Source: Zygnema cylindricum (taxonomy: Eukaryota > Streptophyta > Zygnematophyceae > Zygnematales > Zygnemataceae). From it: DNA of 21,029 nucleotides. The stretch lies in the NCBI GenBank assembly GCA_037447655.1, contig JBBHKE010002238.1:1-21029 (forward strand), given 5' to 3'. The translations under genes were made by a program, and so were the position numbers. A model generated the notes under the pieces. That model was given only the letters and a program-made list of their open reading frames with translations, was not told the origin of the DNA and ran no database searches. Below are positions 10,158 to 19,768 of this stretch, piece after piece (the first letter of the stretch is position 1; the number at the start of each line of letters is the position of its first letter).

Positions 10158-11017
10158 CTATTAGCGTAGTGTCGGCTAATTCCTTTCCGGTTTTTTTTTA
10201 ATTCTCAAATAGCGTAGTTTATTCTATATTTTTCATTACTCTAATTAGGGCTATTTTCCAAGTACCGTAAAAAATGAAAGTACGTTGTCTCTTAAATAGA
10301 GTGGTGTACGGTCAGTGTCAAACCGTAGATAAATGTACCTTTTAAATTTAAAAAGTACAATAAATTAGTTTTAGTAACCGCGGACGCATGAGAATGTGCG
10401 TTCTAAAAAGGGAAAAAAACCATGTCGTAAAAAATCCCGTTAATACATATCCGTCTTACAGTCGCGTTTCGACCGTGTGAACGCCAACGGGGTTGGTCCG
10501 TAGGCCCTCAAAATTGCAGACCCTAATATGACATATTGTCCTTTCGTAAGTTGTGTTATGGGATTTTCATGTGATCTTCTTAAATCACCTACTTTGATCA
10601 ACGACCATCTAATCGTCCAAATCTAACGGTTTAAATAAAAAGTCCCTCAAAACTCACATAAATGTTTTTTTTTGTCCGATTTTTTTTCAAAATTTAGACG
10701 TGTCGTTTAATTCTATATCAATCGATGTGCAACTCAACCCTGTTCTATTTTATTTCATTTTGCGGCCAATACATAATGGGTCTTAAGGGCATGTTGTATG
10801 TTTTGCGTACAATATGCATATTGTATGGGCGTACGGTCACCTACTTTTGAACTATGGAATGAAGTTTACAACAGTTTAACATATTCTTAGGCCTATTCTC
10901 CATTAGGCGGTCCCATTAAACATGCGGAGACGTCTATTTTTTATGTTTACTGGCACTACCTTCCATTATGTCGTGCCAGTTAACGTTAGTTCTCAATTAT
11001 GATTGGCGCCACGTAGG
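10142..11017. mobile_element. Non-autonomous TIR element A (boundaries tentative)
   Basis: The left end, ACTACACCGCCAATCGC followed by TATTAGCGTAGTG, matches the inverse of the end at 13118-13133. Its inner sequence (TCTAATTAGG, GCGTAAAAAAT-like, GTGTACGG) resembles the start of element B at 12590-12700. A weak right end, ATGATTGGCG, lies near 11000-11010. The only reading frames inside are short, so it cannot code for a transposase. If that right end is wrong, the partner end is the one at 13133. Confidence 0.5.
10808..10825. repeat. 18-bp perfect palindrome
   Basis: TACAATATGCATATTGTA reads the same on both strands. It lies inside the transposon-rich region, and no gene is nearby. Confidence 0.9.
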
Positions 11018-11084
11018 CTAGAGTCAAGATTTTGAAAATCTGCAAAATATCTTCAACGGAAAGTCAAAACGAAATATGTCTACA

Positions 11085-11161
11085 AGAGTAATGTACTTAA
11101 AGTATAACAGCGTAATGTACTTAAAGTATACCAGCGTGATGTACTGTACTTAGAGTATAGT
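11085..11161. repeat. 24-bp tandem repeat, about three units
   Basis: Units start at 11085, 11109 and 11133, sharing the core TAATGTACTTAAAGTATA. The third has a 5-base expansion (GTACTGTACTTAGAG). Confidence 0.9.
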
Positions 11162-11524
11162 ACGAGTATTCTCTAACGTACTATGTGTACCTTCACCAGG
11201 GTTTGTAACAAACCCTAACTTCCTCACTGCCATGGCTTTTATTTGAACGCCTGCCTCCAACGGAAAGCCTCTGCCGTATTATGTGACATCTGTCACATCT
11301 TTACGTGTGTTAATACAATGAAAGCGCGGCAAACCGTGGATAGCGGATACCAAGTGGATGGTACTTTTGGTGGGTTGTTCGTTGGAACCTTCAACCAGCG
11401 TGGCCGAAAACACATGACGTGTACGACGTGCTCGGTTCTCATCGCTGTTCGTGTTGGCAATTTTTTTTACTCTTCATTTAATCATCGCACACATTGTCTA
11501 GTTTGAAAAGAATCTCTTCAAACT

Positions 11525-11607
11525 TGACGATGTGCGCAATCATCCAGTGTGAAGATACTCTCCTTGGCGATGAGAGTATATTCACACTGGACGACGTGCG
11601 CAATTGC
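11525..11607. repeat. Hairpin-forming inverted repeat
   Basis: Arms of 20 bp at 11543-11562 and 11572-11591 match at 19 of 20 positions, separated by 9 bases. Outside them the palindrome TGCGCA occurs on both sides (11533-11538 and 11597-11602) after a small internal gap, so the stem can lengthen. The shape is precursor-like, but nothing else supports a functional RNA. Confidence 0.8.
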
Positions 11608-11954
11608 TTCGCGAATCTAAAAAAGCTAAAAATTCAACGGTCGATAAATACGCCTATAATGTTAGAGCGATCTACTAAACATGTTTCGTCATGTTTCGTC
11701 TGACACAAACAAAAAATTGTACGAATCGGTACGAAAGTGTACGACGTGCAGTAAACAACGCCACTTTTCCTCTAATGGAAGTTCACCCTTAAAAAGTAAA
11801 AATACATAAGGATCTAAGAAAGTGCGATGGAAAAACCAGCAAAGTACAAAAGGGGTAAAAAAAAGGAAAAAAACACATTTAAAGACTACAAGAGCCAACG
11901 TTTTATAACACAAAACAAAAGAAACAAAAGAGGAAACCAAAAACACTGGGTCAA

Positions 11955-13133
11955 TTGTACTATAGTGTTGGGCATCGAGGACCATTTGCTGATATTCGAT
12001 ATATATTGAATTTGAGGTACCCGATAATCGATATATCGCTTCGATATATCGAATTTCTATCCTAATATATCACCAATATATCGTTGATATATACAAATCC
12101 GGTATATCGAAGATTCTTAAAAATATATATATATTGGAATAATTCTCGAAAAAAAAGAAGGACAACTGTTAAAGTGGTGGAGGATGTTTTTTTTTTCACG
12201 GAAACTGCGAATCGGAAACTGTAAATGGATTAATTGAGAACCTATTTAATTGAGTCGGTTACATTTTGCGGCGTTACCTTTTAAGCCACGAAACGAAAAT
12301 CACGTCGTACGTCGCGTTTCAGAAAATTTGTCGTTATCGCTAAAAAACATATTAAATAAAAATTTTATTTTATAAAACACAATATATCACGATGTATATC
12401 GCGATGATTTATGTTGGTGGCGGTATGATATATCGAGGACTTTCCTCGATCAATATTCAATTTATCAAATATTGAAATTATCGCGATATGAAACTACCCG
12501 ATACCCAACACTACACCGCGAATCGTAATTAGAGTAAATTACTCTAATTCGGTCGCTCGAAATTTCGACCCTATCACATCAAATAGAGTAATCGATTCTA
12601 ATTTTTTCATTATTCTAATTTAGGTGAGGTTTAATTAGCGTAAAAAATTATAATATAGGTTATTTTGAAATAGTGTGGAGTACGGACGACGTCTGACCGT
12701 GCAAAATTATACTTTTATAAGTAAAAAGGTACAAATAGTGATTTAATAGAATCGCGCTCGCACGTGAAATCGCACTAAACAAAAAAATCAATCACATCGA
12801 AAAAAGTCGTTCGCATAACTCTCGTCCGTCGACAGCATCGTCGTCAGTGTGAACATTAACTGACATTGAATGCGACAAATATTTTAGCGTCATAATGACG
12901 TCAATGCTATACCGGAGTGATACATTTTGTGCATCTACGTAATTTAGTGTTCATAATTATCGTGCACATAATTATCGCCGACACAACCCAATATAGAATA
13001 ACTAAATAAATTAGAGTAAACTTCATAGTTGAAAAAGCTCTATTACATAAATTAGCGTCAATTACTCTAATTGTTTTTTTTGGTTTTTTTACTCTAATTT
13101 TTTCATTACTCTAATTACGATTGGCGGTGTAGT
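11955..13133. mobile_element. Non-autonomous TIR element B, split by a nested element
   Basis: The right end (13118-13133 and inward) and the left end at 12514 onward match over about 28 bp with one mismatch: CACCGCSAATCGTAATTAG then AGTAA. The outermost bases of the left end, TTGTACTA, sit at 11955-11962, on the far side of an inserted hAT-like element. Joining the two flanks restores a terminus like CAGTTGACTACACCG at the right end. Inside, AATTAGAGTAA and its inverse flank one base (12527-12549). No transposase frame is present. Confidence 0.7.
11963..12513. mobile_element. hAT-like miniature element nested in element B
   Basis: The ends are TAGTGTTGGGCATCG and, inverted, TAGTGTTGGGTATCG, followed inward by several CGATATATCG palindromes. 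Termini of this form are known from hAT-type elements. At about 550 bp it has no room for a transposase and no suitable frame. No clear 8-bp target duplication is visible; only ACTA occurs at both junctions. Confidence 0.75.
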
Positions 13134-13168
13134 CAACTGGCAAGACTAAACAAAATACCAAAGAGTAC

Positions 13169-13347
13169 GTCCCTATGTAAGCGATACTTTGAAAAAGTAC
13201 TTTGGACTGTAGTAAAGTGTTCCGTACTACTTTGAAAAGCGTCCCTATGTGAAAAAATGAAATCGGAACTTTTACATATGACGGTTGTAGATGTAGGTAC
13301 AACTTTGTGACGGTTGACGACGACTGCGAAGTTGGTGACGCCAACAA
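13169..13347 (+). repeat. Dispersed 180-bp repeat, copy 2
   Basis: This is the partner of 9656-9833 in direct orientation, starting 36 bp beyond the right end of element B. Shared segments include ATACTTTGAAAAAGTA, GACGGTTGTAGA and ACTTTGTGACGGTTGACGA. Confidence 0.88.
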
Positions 13348-14263
13348 AAACAGCGACAGTTGTAGACGTCTGGTTGATGTTTAGGGTTTTGTAACAGTGT
13401 GATGTCACGCTCACTTATGACGTCACAGATTCAAGAACTTTCGGCCATGGATACCCGATTTCGTTTTCTCTACTTGCCATAAATATATACATAAAGGTAG
13501 TCAAAAGAATTATTTTTCAAATATATTTCATTTCATACCATTTTTGTCGTGCCTCATTCTAAAATGTGTGAGATAAAAGTGATAGTGTGAGAGGGAGAGG
13601 GGAGAGCGACGACGGCACAAAATTCTGCAAAGGAACCCATGAATGAAAGTGGAGGTCCGAGACCCCTGCAGATTTTTTCCGTACATGCTCGTATTTTTCG
13701 TACATGCACGGACGGGCAGGGAGAAAAATAGCGAGCAATAGCGAGTCGTCCTAAAATTTTCCCGCTCGTGTGTCGCGTGCGTGGGCCGTTTTGCATTCGT
13801 TGTTTTGGGCGGTACTTTCCCTAAAATCACCTCGCGAGGTGATTTTTGATGAAGTTTTTTGACGGGCTGGAATCTCTTGCCCGAGGGTCGAAAAAAGGAA
13901 AACGCCAAAATTTGTTAAGATGACGACAAATATGAAGTACATTCAAAGTATAGACTTGACGTTTGCTGTACTTTTACAGAATTGAGTTTTTTGTACATCT
14001 AAAGTTTTTCTCGTACGGACATGCGTTTTGTGCGAAAACGACAGGATAAAGTCGATACTTTAACACATGGGGACGTACCCTTAAACATCTTCTTAAAAAG
14101 TAAAATTACAGGTGAATCTAAGGACGGTAGAATTTTACTGGATCCCATTACGCCGGAAAAAAGTAATGTTTCTCAATCCACCTATAGGAGCGGGGTTGAA
14201 GATTTTGACAAACGTTAATGTTTTTGACCAAAAGTACATGTTTCGCCATGTCGCACAAATCTA
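13348..14263. other. Intergenic DNA without a recognisable gene
   Basis: This contains a perfect 24-bp palindrome at 13823-13846 and a 65-codon frame at 14021-14218 that I do not recognise. I see no RNA gene. Confidence 0.6.
13823..13846. repeat. 24-bp perfect palindrome
   Basis: The sequence is centred on CCTCGCGAGG and flanked by AAAATCA and TGATTTT. It could bind a dimeric protein or form a cruciform; neither is shown. Confidence 0.9.
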
Positions 14264-14457
14264 CACCGTGTATCGCTATTAGTGTTAATATTTTTTCCTT
14301 CACACATGTCCGACTGTATATCTGACGGTTGCGATTGAAAGGTAAGATTTTCAGCTTCCGATTGGCGGTCTCAAATTGAAAATCGGACAAGTGTGTACGT
14401 AGAAAAGATGATTTATGTGGCAAAAATATTAACGCTAATAGCGATTTCACGGTAGAT
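14264..14457. mobile_element. MITE D of the CTACACCG family, upstream of THEP1
   Basis: An element of about 194 bp. The left end, CTACACCGTGTATCGC then TATTAGTGTTAATATT, pairs with the inverted right end, CTACCGTGAAATCGC then TATTAGCGTTAATATT. The arms stay alignable to ACACWTGTCCGA about 50 bp in. It has no coding capacity and ends about 106 bp before the THEP1 start codon at 14563. Confidence 0.82.
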
Positions 14458-14519
14458 GGAAAGTCACGTAGATAGAATGTCAAAGTTAGACCGAGCCGTC
14501 CACTTAATGAATTGACTGG

Positions 14520-14528
14520 CATAAATAG
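14520..14528 (+). promoter_or_regulatory. Candidate TATA box of THEP1
   Basis: CATAAATAG lies 35-60 bp before the two possible start codons (14563 and 14587). A start of transcription about 30 bp downstream would give a very short leader. Support is only by motif and position. Confidence 0.35.
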
Positions 14529-14586
14529 TGTGGATAATCTCTCTCACTTTCTTGCCTGCTTTATGAAATTCTTGACACCTTGCAAT

Positions 14587-16346
14587 ATGAATATTCTGGT
14601 GACCGGTCAGCCAGTAAGTAGACACTGTTATTACTGTGGCTCTGCTATAATATATTGTTGATTACATTATTTTCTCTTTTTTTTTTTTTAACTTGTTGAC
14701 CATTTGACAAAGTTTTACAAAATGCTAAGTACTTTTTTTTGCCTGAATTTTTTCTTTCGCAAAGAATCTAGGTGAAACTAACTTCTTTTGTAAAATACGC
14801 ACCTTTCTATGTTTTTAAAATTATGAGAGAAATATTGAATGTCATCGGTTGCAAGATGTAGAAACAAGTGGATATATTAAAGACTAAAAAAAAGAAAAAA
14901 AAAAACTTTTTGTGTTGCAAAAATTGTTTCTTCACTAAAAAAAAGTATTGAATGAATGTTGAGGCAAGAAGGGTAGAATATGCTCTTCATTTCAAAAAAA
15001 AATGACAATCAATTATAAAAAAATGCTAAAATTACAAAATGACAAAAAACATAAAGAGAGCCACGTGTCCTTATCATCGAATATTGAAAGTTGCTGAGAT
15101 TCTTTACTGTTTTGTCTTTTTCTTCCCAAGCTTTTCATATCTTCTAAAGCTATGGATTTCCATTGGTTACTGTAGGGAGTTGGAAAGACAACTTTGATTT
15201 TCAAAGTTTATCAACTTTTGCAACAAACTTATCCTCATCTTTCCTTCTATGGATTCTTCACTGGTTAGAAAAACCACATTTTAACCCCATTTAATATCTC
15301 CTTAAAATTTCTCTCCACAACCTTATATTCTTCATATATTCGGGCACCTTCATACTTTAACAGCAGGAAATGTAAAAAAAAATAAAAATGTTTAAGCATG
15401 TATATTATTACTCTTTAAGACTTCGTTAAGTTTCCTATTATGATTAGGGGAAAACCTATTATGCATGGTTGTATGTTTCCATTGTGGTTAGGAGGAAATG
15501 AATCCTTTTATTTTGCATTGTGATTTGGGCGAAACCTATTATTTATGTTTCCAATTATGAATTTGGAGAAAATGAATTGCTTTATTTTGCCTTGTGATTT
15601 AGACAATTCCTGTTATATATGTTTCCGATTATGATTTGAAGAATGTTTTTCAATGTGATTTGGACAAATGGTTTGTTTGACAGTTGATGATGATTTGGAA
15701 AAATTGGATCAGAGGAAGTTCGACAAAATGGAGAGCGAATTGGTTTCGATGTTGTCACATTGGATGGGAGACGTGACACTTTGTCACGAGTAGAGAGCAG
15801 TTTCAGCTCTTCAAGCAGGTATGTTATATACATTTAGGAGAAAGTCATTTGAATTGGTTTTATGCATGAAAGTTGGAAGTATGAATCTAAAAAATGTTTG
15901 TTGGACCTCTTTTGGCAAATGAAAAATGTCGGAGTTATGAAAATCGAGTACGAAGAAGACAAGCACGTTAATTGAGAGCATTGTGGGCAAGTTGAAAGAG
16001 TATGTTTTATTGAGTTGGCATATAGTCAACAGTAATTATGTTGATATGAACCTGATGAAAATTTGAATTTAAAGTGAGAATAATGTTGAGTGGGATTTAG
16101 TAAGATGACGATTATGGCCAAAAACATAAAAGTGTTGGTGAAGTGAAAAATTGTTCCGCAGTTGGGAATTTTTCAATGTTTTGCTTTCGTTTTGTGGAAA
16201 ATTCCGGTTGAGTATGTCGTGAAGCTGATTGGAGCAAAAAGGCAATGAACAAGTAAAGAAATACTGTATGTGTTTGTGAAAATAATGCTCGGTCTTGGAA
16301 ATCCACATTTGTAAATGTATGTATGTAATGTATGTATGTATGCATG

Positions 16347-16378
<32 letters not shown>

Positions 16379-18517
16379 GGTCATCTGCAATGATTAATTT
16401 GAAGGCTAACAAGTTTTTCTCTCTTCAAAGGCAAGTGTGATTGACTTGCTTCACAATCTTGATAGGAAGAATGCGCCAAGGTTAAGCTTTGTAGTTTTTG
16501 ATGTTTCTCCTTTTTTTTTAAGCGGATTTTTCATCGACCTTTTAGGACTCTTATTGAAGTATTTCCAGGACTTATCAAAGATTTTTCCTAAGGCTTTAGC
16601 AGCTGATGAATACTGATTCAGTGAATAAATATGACTGATATTCTAAAACATGCTACTGAGATAGGTGACATTGAATTGTTTCGAAATGTATGTTTGTTGA
16701 GAATAGACTATGTTGCTTTTTGTTTGTGATAAACGATTCGAGTTGTTGATTAGTCAGGTTCCAATTTGCACTTGATTATCAAAATCAAATTCATATAGTT
16801 TTAAAATGAGCACTTAAATAGTGTCGCTTGACACCAGGATGACACTGGCAATAAAGAAAAAAAAAATAAGGCAACAAGTTATGATCAAAGTTCAGATTTT
16901 CCTCTCTTTCATTGTAGGAATTCTCCACGAGTGGGAAAATATTGTGTGGTTGTCGCTGGCTTTGAAGGATTGGCATTGCCTGAACTTGAGGTACAGTAAC
17001 ATCCGCCCATATGAACTGAAAAAAAAACTGAAAATCTAATTCTAATGCTTGTTTTTTTGACCCAGAGTCATAAATTAGTGTTAATAACATTAGTGGCTTG
17101 TATGAGCCACGTGATAAAACATACTTTCGTAGAGTTAAAATACTAAATCCTCTTTTACGCTAATAATTGATTAACTCTAATAGCGACGAACAGTGTACGG
17201 ATTTCACTCACAGTTAATGATTGATCGTATTTACGATTTACTCACAAAACTGTACGAAATTATATGGATGACTATTCCTGAATTGTGAGTATAATCTAAT
17301 ACCATAATGGCAAATTTTGTCCAGTTATATATTCATTTTTCCTGTCTCCTAAGCAATATTGCCCGGTTTTGTCCTTATTGGCAAATATTAAGTTTGTGAT
17401 ACTACCTCAAATGAATGAGGAGTTTTGTCTCATTGGTTGGTCTTTGTAGGTTTCCGCAAATACGGGACTTTTTGTGATTGACGAAATTGGAAAAATGGAA
17501 CTTTTTTCGGACAAATTTTTTCCTGCGGTTTTGAGAGCCTTGGATTCTCCTTGTCCTGTTCTTGCGTCTATTCCTGTTCCTCGATATGGACGCGATATTC
17601 CACAAGGTGAATCCCATAACATTTTTTTTTTCTTACCGAAGAATAAAACTAAAGATTGTGAGTAATAGTTGATATTCCACAAGGTGAATCCCCATACATT
17701 TTTTTTTTCTAACCAAAGGATAAAACTTAAGATTTATGAGTAATAGTTGGGCATACTAAGACCGAAGAAAGCATATGAACAGTAAAAGGAAAGGGGAACT
17801 GAGTATTACTAAGGCTATATACTCCCATATTTTGTGTAAACTTCTCACCTGTAAAAGTTTGAAATGAATGGTCGCAGTGTGATTTTTGACTTTGTCGCTT
17901 TGTCATTTATTCACAAGGCAAATATTGTGTTTATAAACACTAAACAGATAGTTGTTTTTTTCTTTTTTTTCTGAAGGTAACTGGAAAGATATTGTCTGAG
18001 ATTTCTTTTTAGATTGGTAAAAACTTTACATCCTTTAGCAGGTTTTTGAGGTCAGTTTCAGACAGTCTCATGAATATGTTCCTTGTTTATATCCTCCTGT
18101 TCAGGGGGTCTATTGTTCATGTGTAACATTACAAGCAATAATTTCATAGTTCAAATTTGCGAAAACCATTGGAAACATTATAACTTGTCACCCGTACTAT
18201 GCATGTATTATACTCGAAATATTCGTTATATTTCACGTATAGTACGAGGTAACAAGATACGCTTAAACTATGAATAATTCCGATATGGGCATTCTCGTAC
18301 CTTTCTATGTTTCTCAGTTTTTATCTGTTCCTAGGGAATTCGTTCATCATAACAATCGAAGTATGTCCTATGTTGTTGGTTTTGTTTTTCAGTTAATGCC
18401 ATCAGATCTCGGACAGATGTGGTGGTATACACACTGACTAAGGCAACAAGAGATACTGCGGTTGAAAAGATATTTTCTGACCTTAAAAGTGTGATTGCCG
18501 GCAATATTAGTGTATGA
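14587..18517 (+). CDS. THEP1/NTPCR-family nucleoside-triphosphatase, six exons
   Basis: Exons are 14587-14613, 15176-15263, 15713-15818, 16918-16990, 17450-17606 and 18393-18517. They total 576 nt and encode 191 residues plus TGA, close to the 190 of human NTPCR. Walker A GQPGVGKT is at residues 7-14 and is split by intron 1 after Pro9. Family blocks follow: FFTEEVRQNGERIGFDVVTL near 36-55, RVGKYCVVV, FEGLALPELE, Walker B VIDEIGKMELFS at 107-118, then SIPVPRYGRDIP. The family hydrolyses ATP, GTP and other NTPs slowly in vitro; its cellular role is uncertain. I started at 14587 because family members begin right at the first strand; an in-frame ATG at 14563 would add MKFLTPCN. Intron 4 carries a MITE, intron 2 a minisatellite, and the exon 5 end is duplicated. 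The exon 2 donor (GTTAGA) is weak. Confidence 0.94.
15431..15670. repeat. 72-74-bp minisatellite in THEP1 intron 2
   Basis: Units start with TTTCC at 15431, 15476, 15548 and 15622. They share TATTATGATT, TTTATTTTGC and TGTGATTTGG; the first is short (45 bp). Its GATTTGG motif continues into the acceptor region of exon 3, so the repeat reaches the splice site. Confidence 0.85.
16316..16376. repeat. GTAT tetranucleotide microsatellite in THEP1 intron 3
   Basis: GTAT repeats with small breaks over about 60 bp. On the other strand it reads as a Tyr-Ile-His-Thr repeat, an artefact of the microsatellite. Confidence 0.95.
17058..17198. mobile_element. MITE E of the CTACACCG family in THEP1 intron 4
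   Basis: The inverted right end reads GTACACTGTTCGTCGCTATT then AGAGTTAAT, like the ends of element D. The left end GTCATAAATTAGTGTTAAT is more diverged but pairs with it. About 140 bp, no coding capacity, entirely within the intron between exons 4 and 5 (16991-17449). Confidence 0.6.
17594..17748. repeat. Duplicated exon 5 end and 5' splice site of THEP1
   Basis: A 77-bp unit starts at 17594 and again at 17671. Each begins with GATATTCCACAAG, the last 13 bases of exon 5, followed by the donor GTGAATCCC, a run of T and AGTAATAGTT. The first copy is the true exon end (17606). Reading through it to the second donor would add 18 or more codons and meet TAA near 17663-17665. Confidence 0.95.
18181..18259. 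repeat. Imperfect hairpin in THEP1 intron 5
   Basis: Arms at 18181-18211 and 18228-18259 share CTTGT, ACC and CGTACTAT. They differ at about six positions and by one bulged base, around a 16-base loop. Confidence 0.75.
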
Positions 18518-19768
18518 TCTTATGTTTTGTAGTTATAGCACTCAGTCTATTCCACTCCAAATCTAGTCTGTTAAGGATTTTCAATATCGAGTTTTTGTTT
18601 CATAAGGAAGAAGTTGGGGAAGGATTCACAGAGCTCTTAGGTATAGACGGTGAACTTTTGTCGACATGCATTTTTGTGGAAAGTGGAAACAAATTTTTTA
18701 GTAGTGATAGAATTTCGGTTAATGTACAAAGAGGTTGTTCTTGTAAGATAAATAACTCAAACCATTTGGTTGTGAATAGAAAATTTATAGAAGAAACACA
18801 ATGTTGTATACTTTTCTTGATGCTGATTCACGGGCCATTTACTTTAAAAGTATGTTGGATACATGAAATTTCTCGCCCAAGAGCATCGGTAAAAATTTAG
18901 CATTGAATAATACTATTCGGTATTTGTAATAGTACTATTTGATCGATAATTTTGGGTGAAACGTACATGAAAAAGTATATGGTAATTTTTTGAAGAGCCG
19001 ATGGTCAACAACTTTGATATTCTAAATTTGATTGCAATTTATGTGAGAGGAAAAACAAACCGTACATATGAACTTAAAGACATCAACAAAATCATATTTC
19101 CTTTTATGACAGGAGGATTGAAACATAGTTTGGATCTGCAAAAATTTATGAGAAGCTCATCTATTCATATATCTAAACAGTTAAGATATGTGCACCAGAT
19201 TAGAGTGACTATACATAATGTTTCCATACCGTTTCTTCATATTGCAATCATAGATCATAAGTCTAAAAACGCGACAAACACTATATTTGGTAACCTTGTA
19301 TTTTAGGCATATTATACCCGAAAGCCAAATAAAATGTGCATAGAATACAGGGTTACCAGATATAGCATTTTGTGCACATTTTTGTACTTTTTGTCTATAA
19401 TGACAACTGCGGGAAAGAAACATACACCCATGAGTATTACAGCCTATAGAAAAGCATATGTGAACTTGTAAAAGGACAGTTATGTGGAATCCAGTGTTGT
19501 AACCAAAACTGCTTTACAATACAACTATGTGGACTCAAACTGAAATAGTACTAACTATACTTATAAAACGAAGAGAAAGAAAAATATGTTTCTATTATTG
19601 ATTAATTAATCAAAGTCGCAACAAATGTAAATGAATCCACGGTAAAACTTATCAAACATCTCCTGTATAAAGAAACCAACAAAACTAAACAAAACTACAT
19701 TTAACGGAATCACATTTACAGAGAACACGGAAAACTATCTCAAATAGATTTGTCCATATAAAAATCCC
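18518..19768. other. Intergenic region between THEP1 and VPS37 (convergent)
   Basis: This holds the 3' flanks of both genes. Plus-strand frames of 128 codons (18514-18900, its ATG overlapping the THEP1 stop) and 101 codons (19001-19306) are open, but I recognise neither and would not call them genes. The main structure is a foldback around 19210-19435. Confidence 0.6.
19210..19435. repeat. Large foldback (inverted duplication)
   Basis: The core arms 19274-19316 and about 19329-19372 share TGGTAACC, TGTATT and TATAT with few mismatches (14 of 15 over 19290-19304 versus 19346-19360). Weaker matching, such as TCATAG/TTATAG and GTTTCTT, extends outward, giving arms of roughly 100 bp. Translations of the two strands therefore resemble each other. 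Confidence 0.8.

Noticed and set aside
9656-13347. The paired 180-bp repeats as long terminal repeats of a retrotransposon
   Set aside because: No primer-binding site, polypurine tract, gag or pol frame lies between them, and the copies lack the usual TG..CA ends.
16173-16412. Tyr-Ile-His-Thr repeat protein on the minus strand
   Set aside because: It is only the translation of the GTAT microsatellite in THEP1 intron 3.
18514-18900. 128-codon plus-strand frame overlapping the THEP1 stop
   Set aside because: No recognisable family, AT-driven composition, and position in the expected 3' UTR. It is kept only as a note in the region entry.
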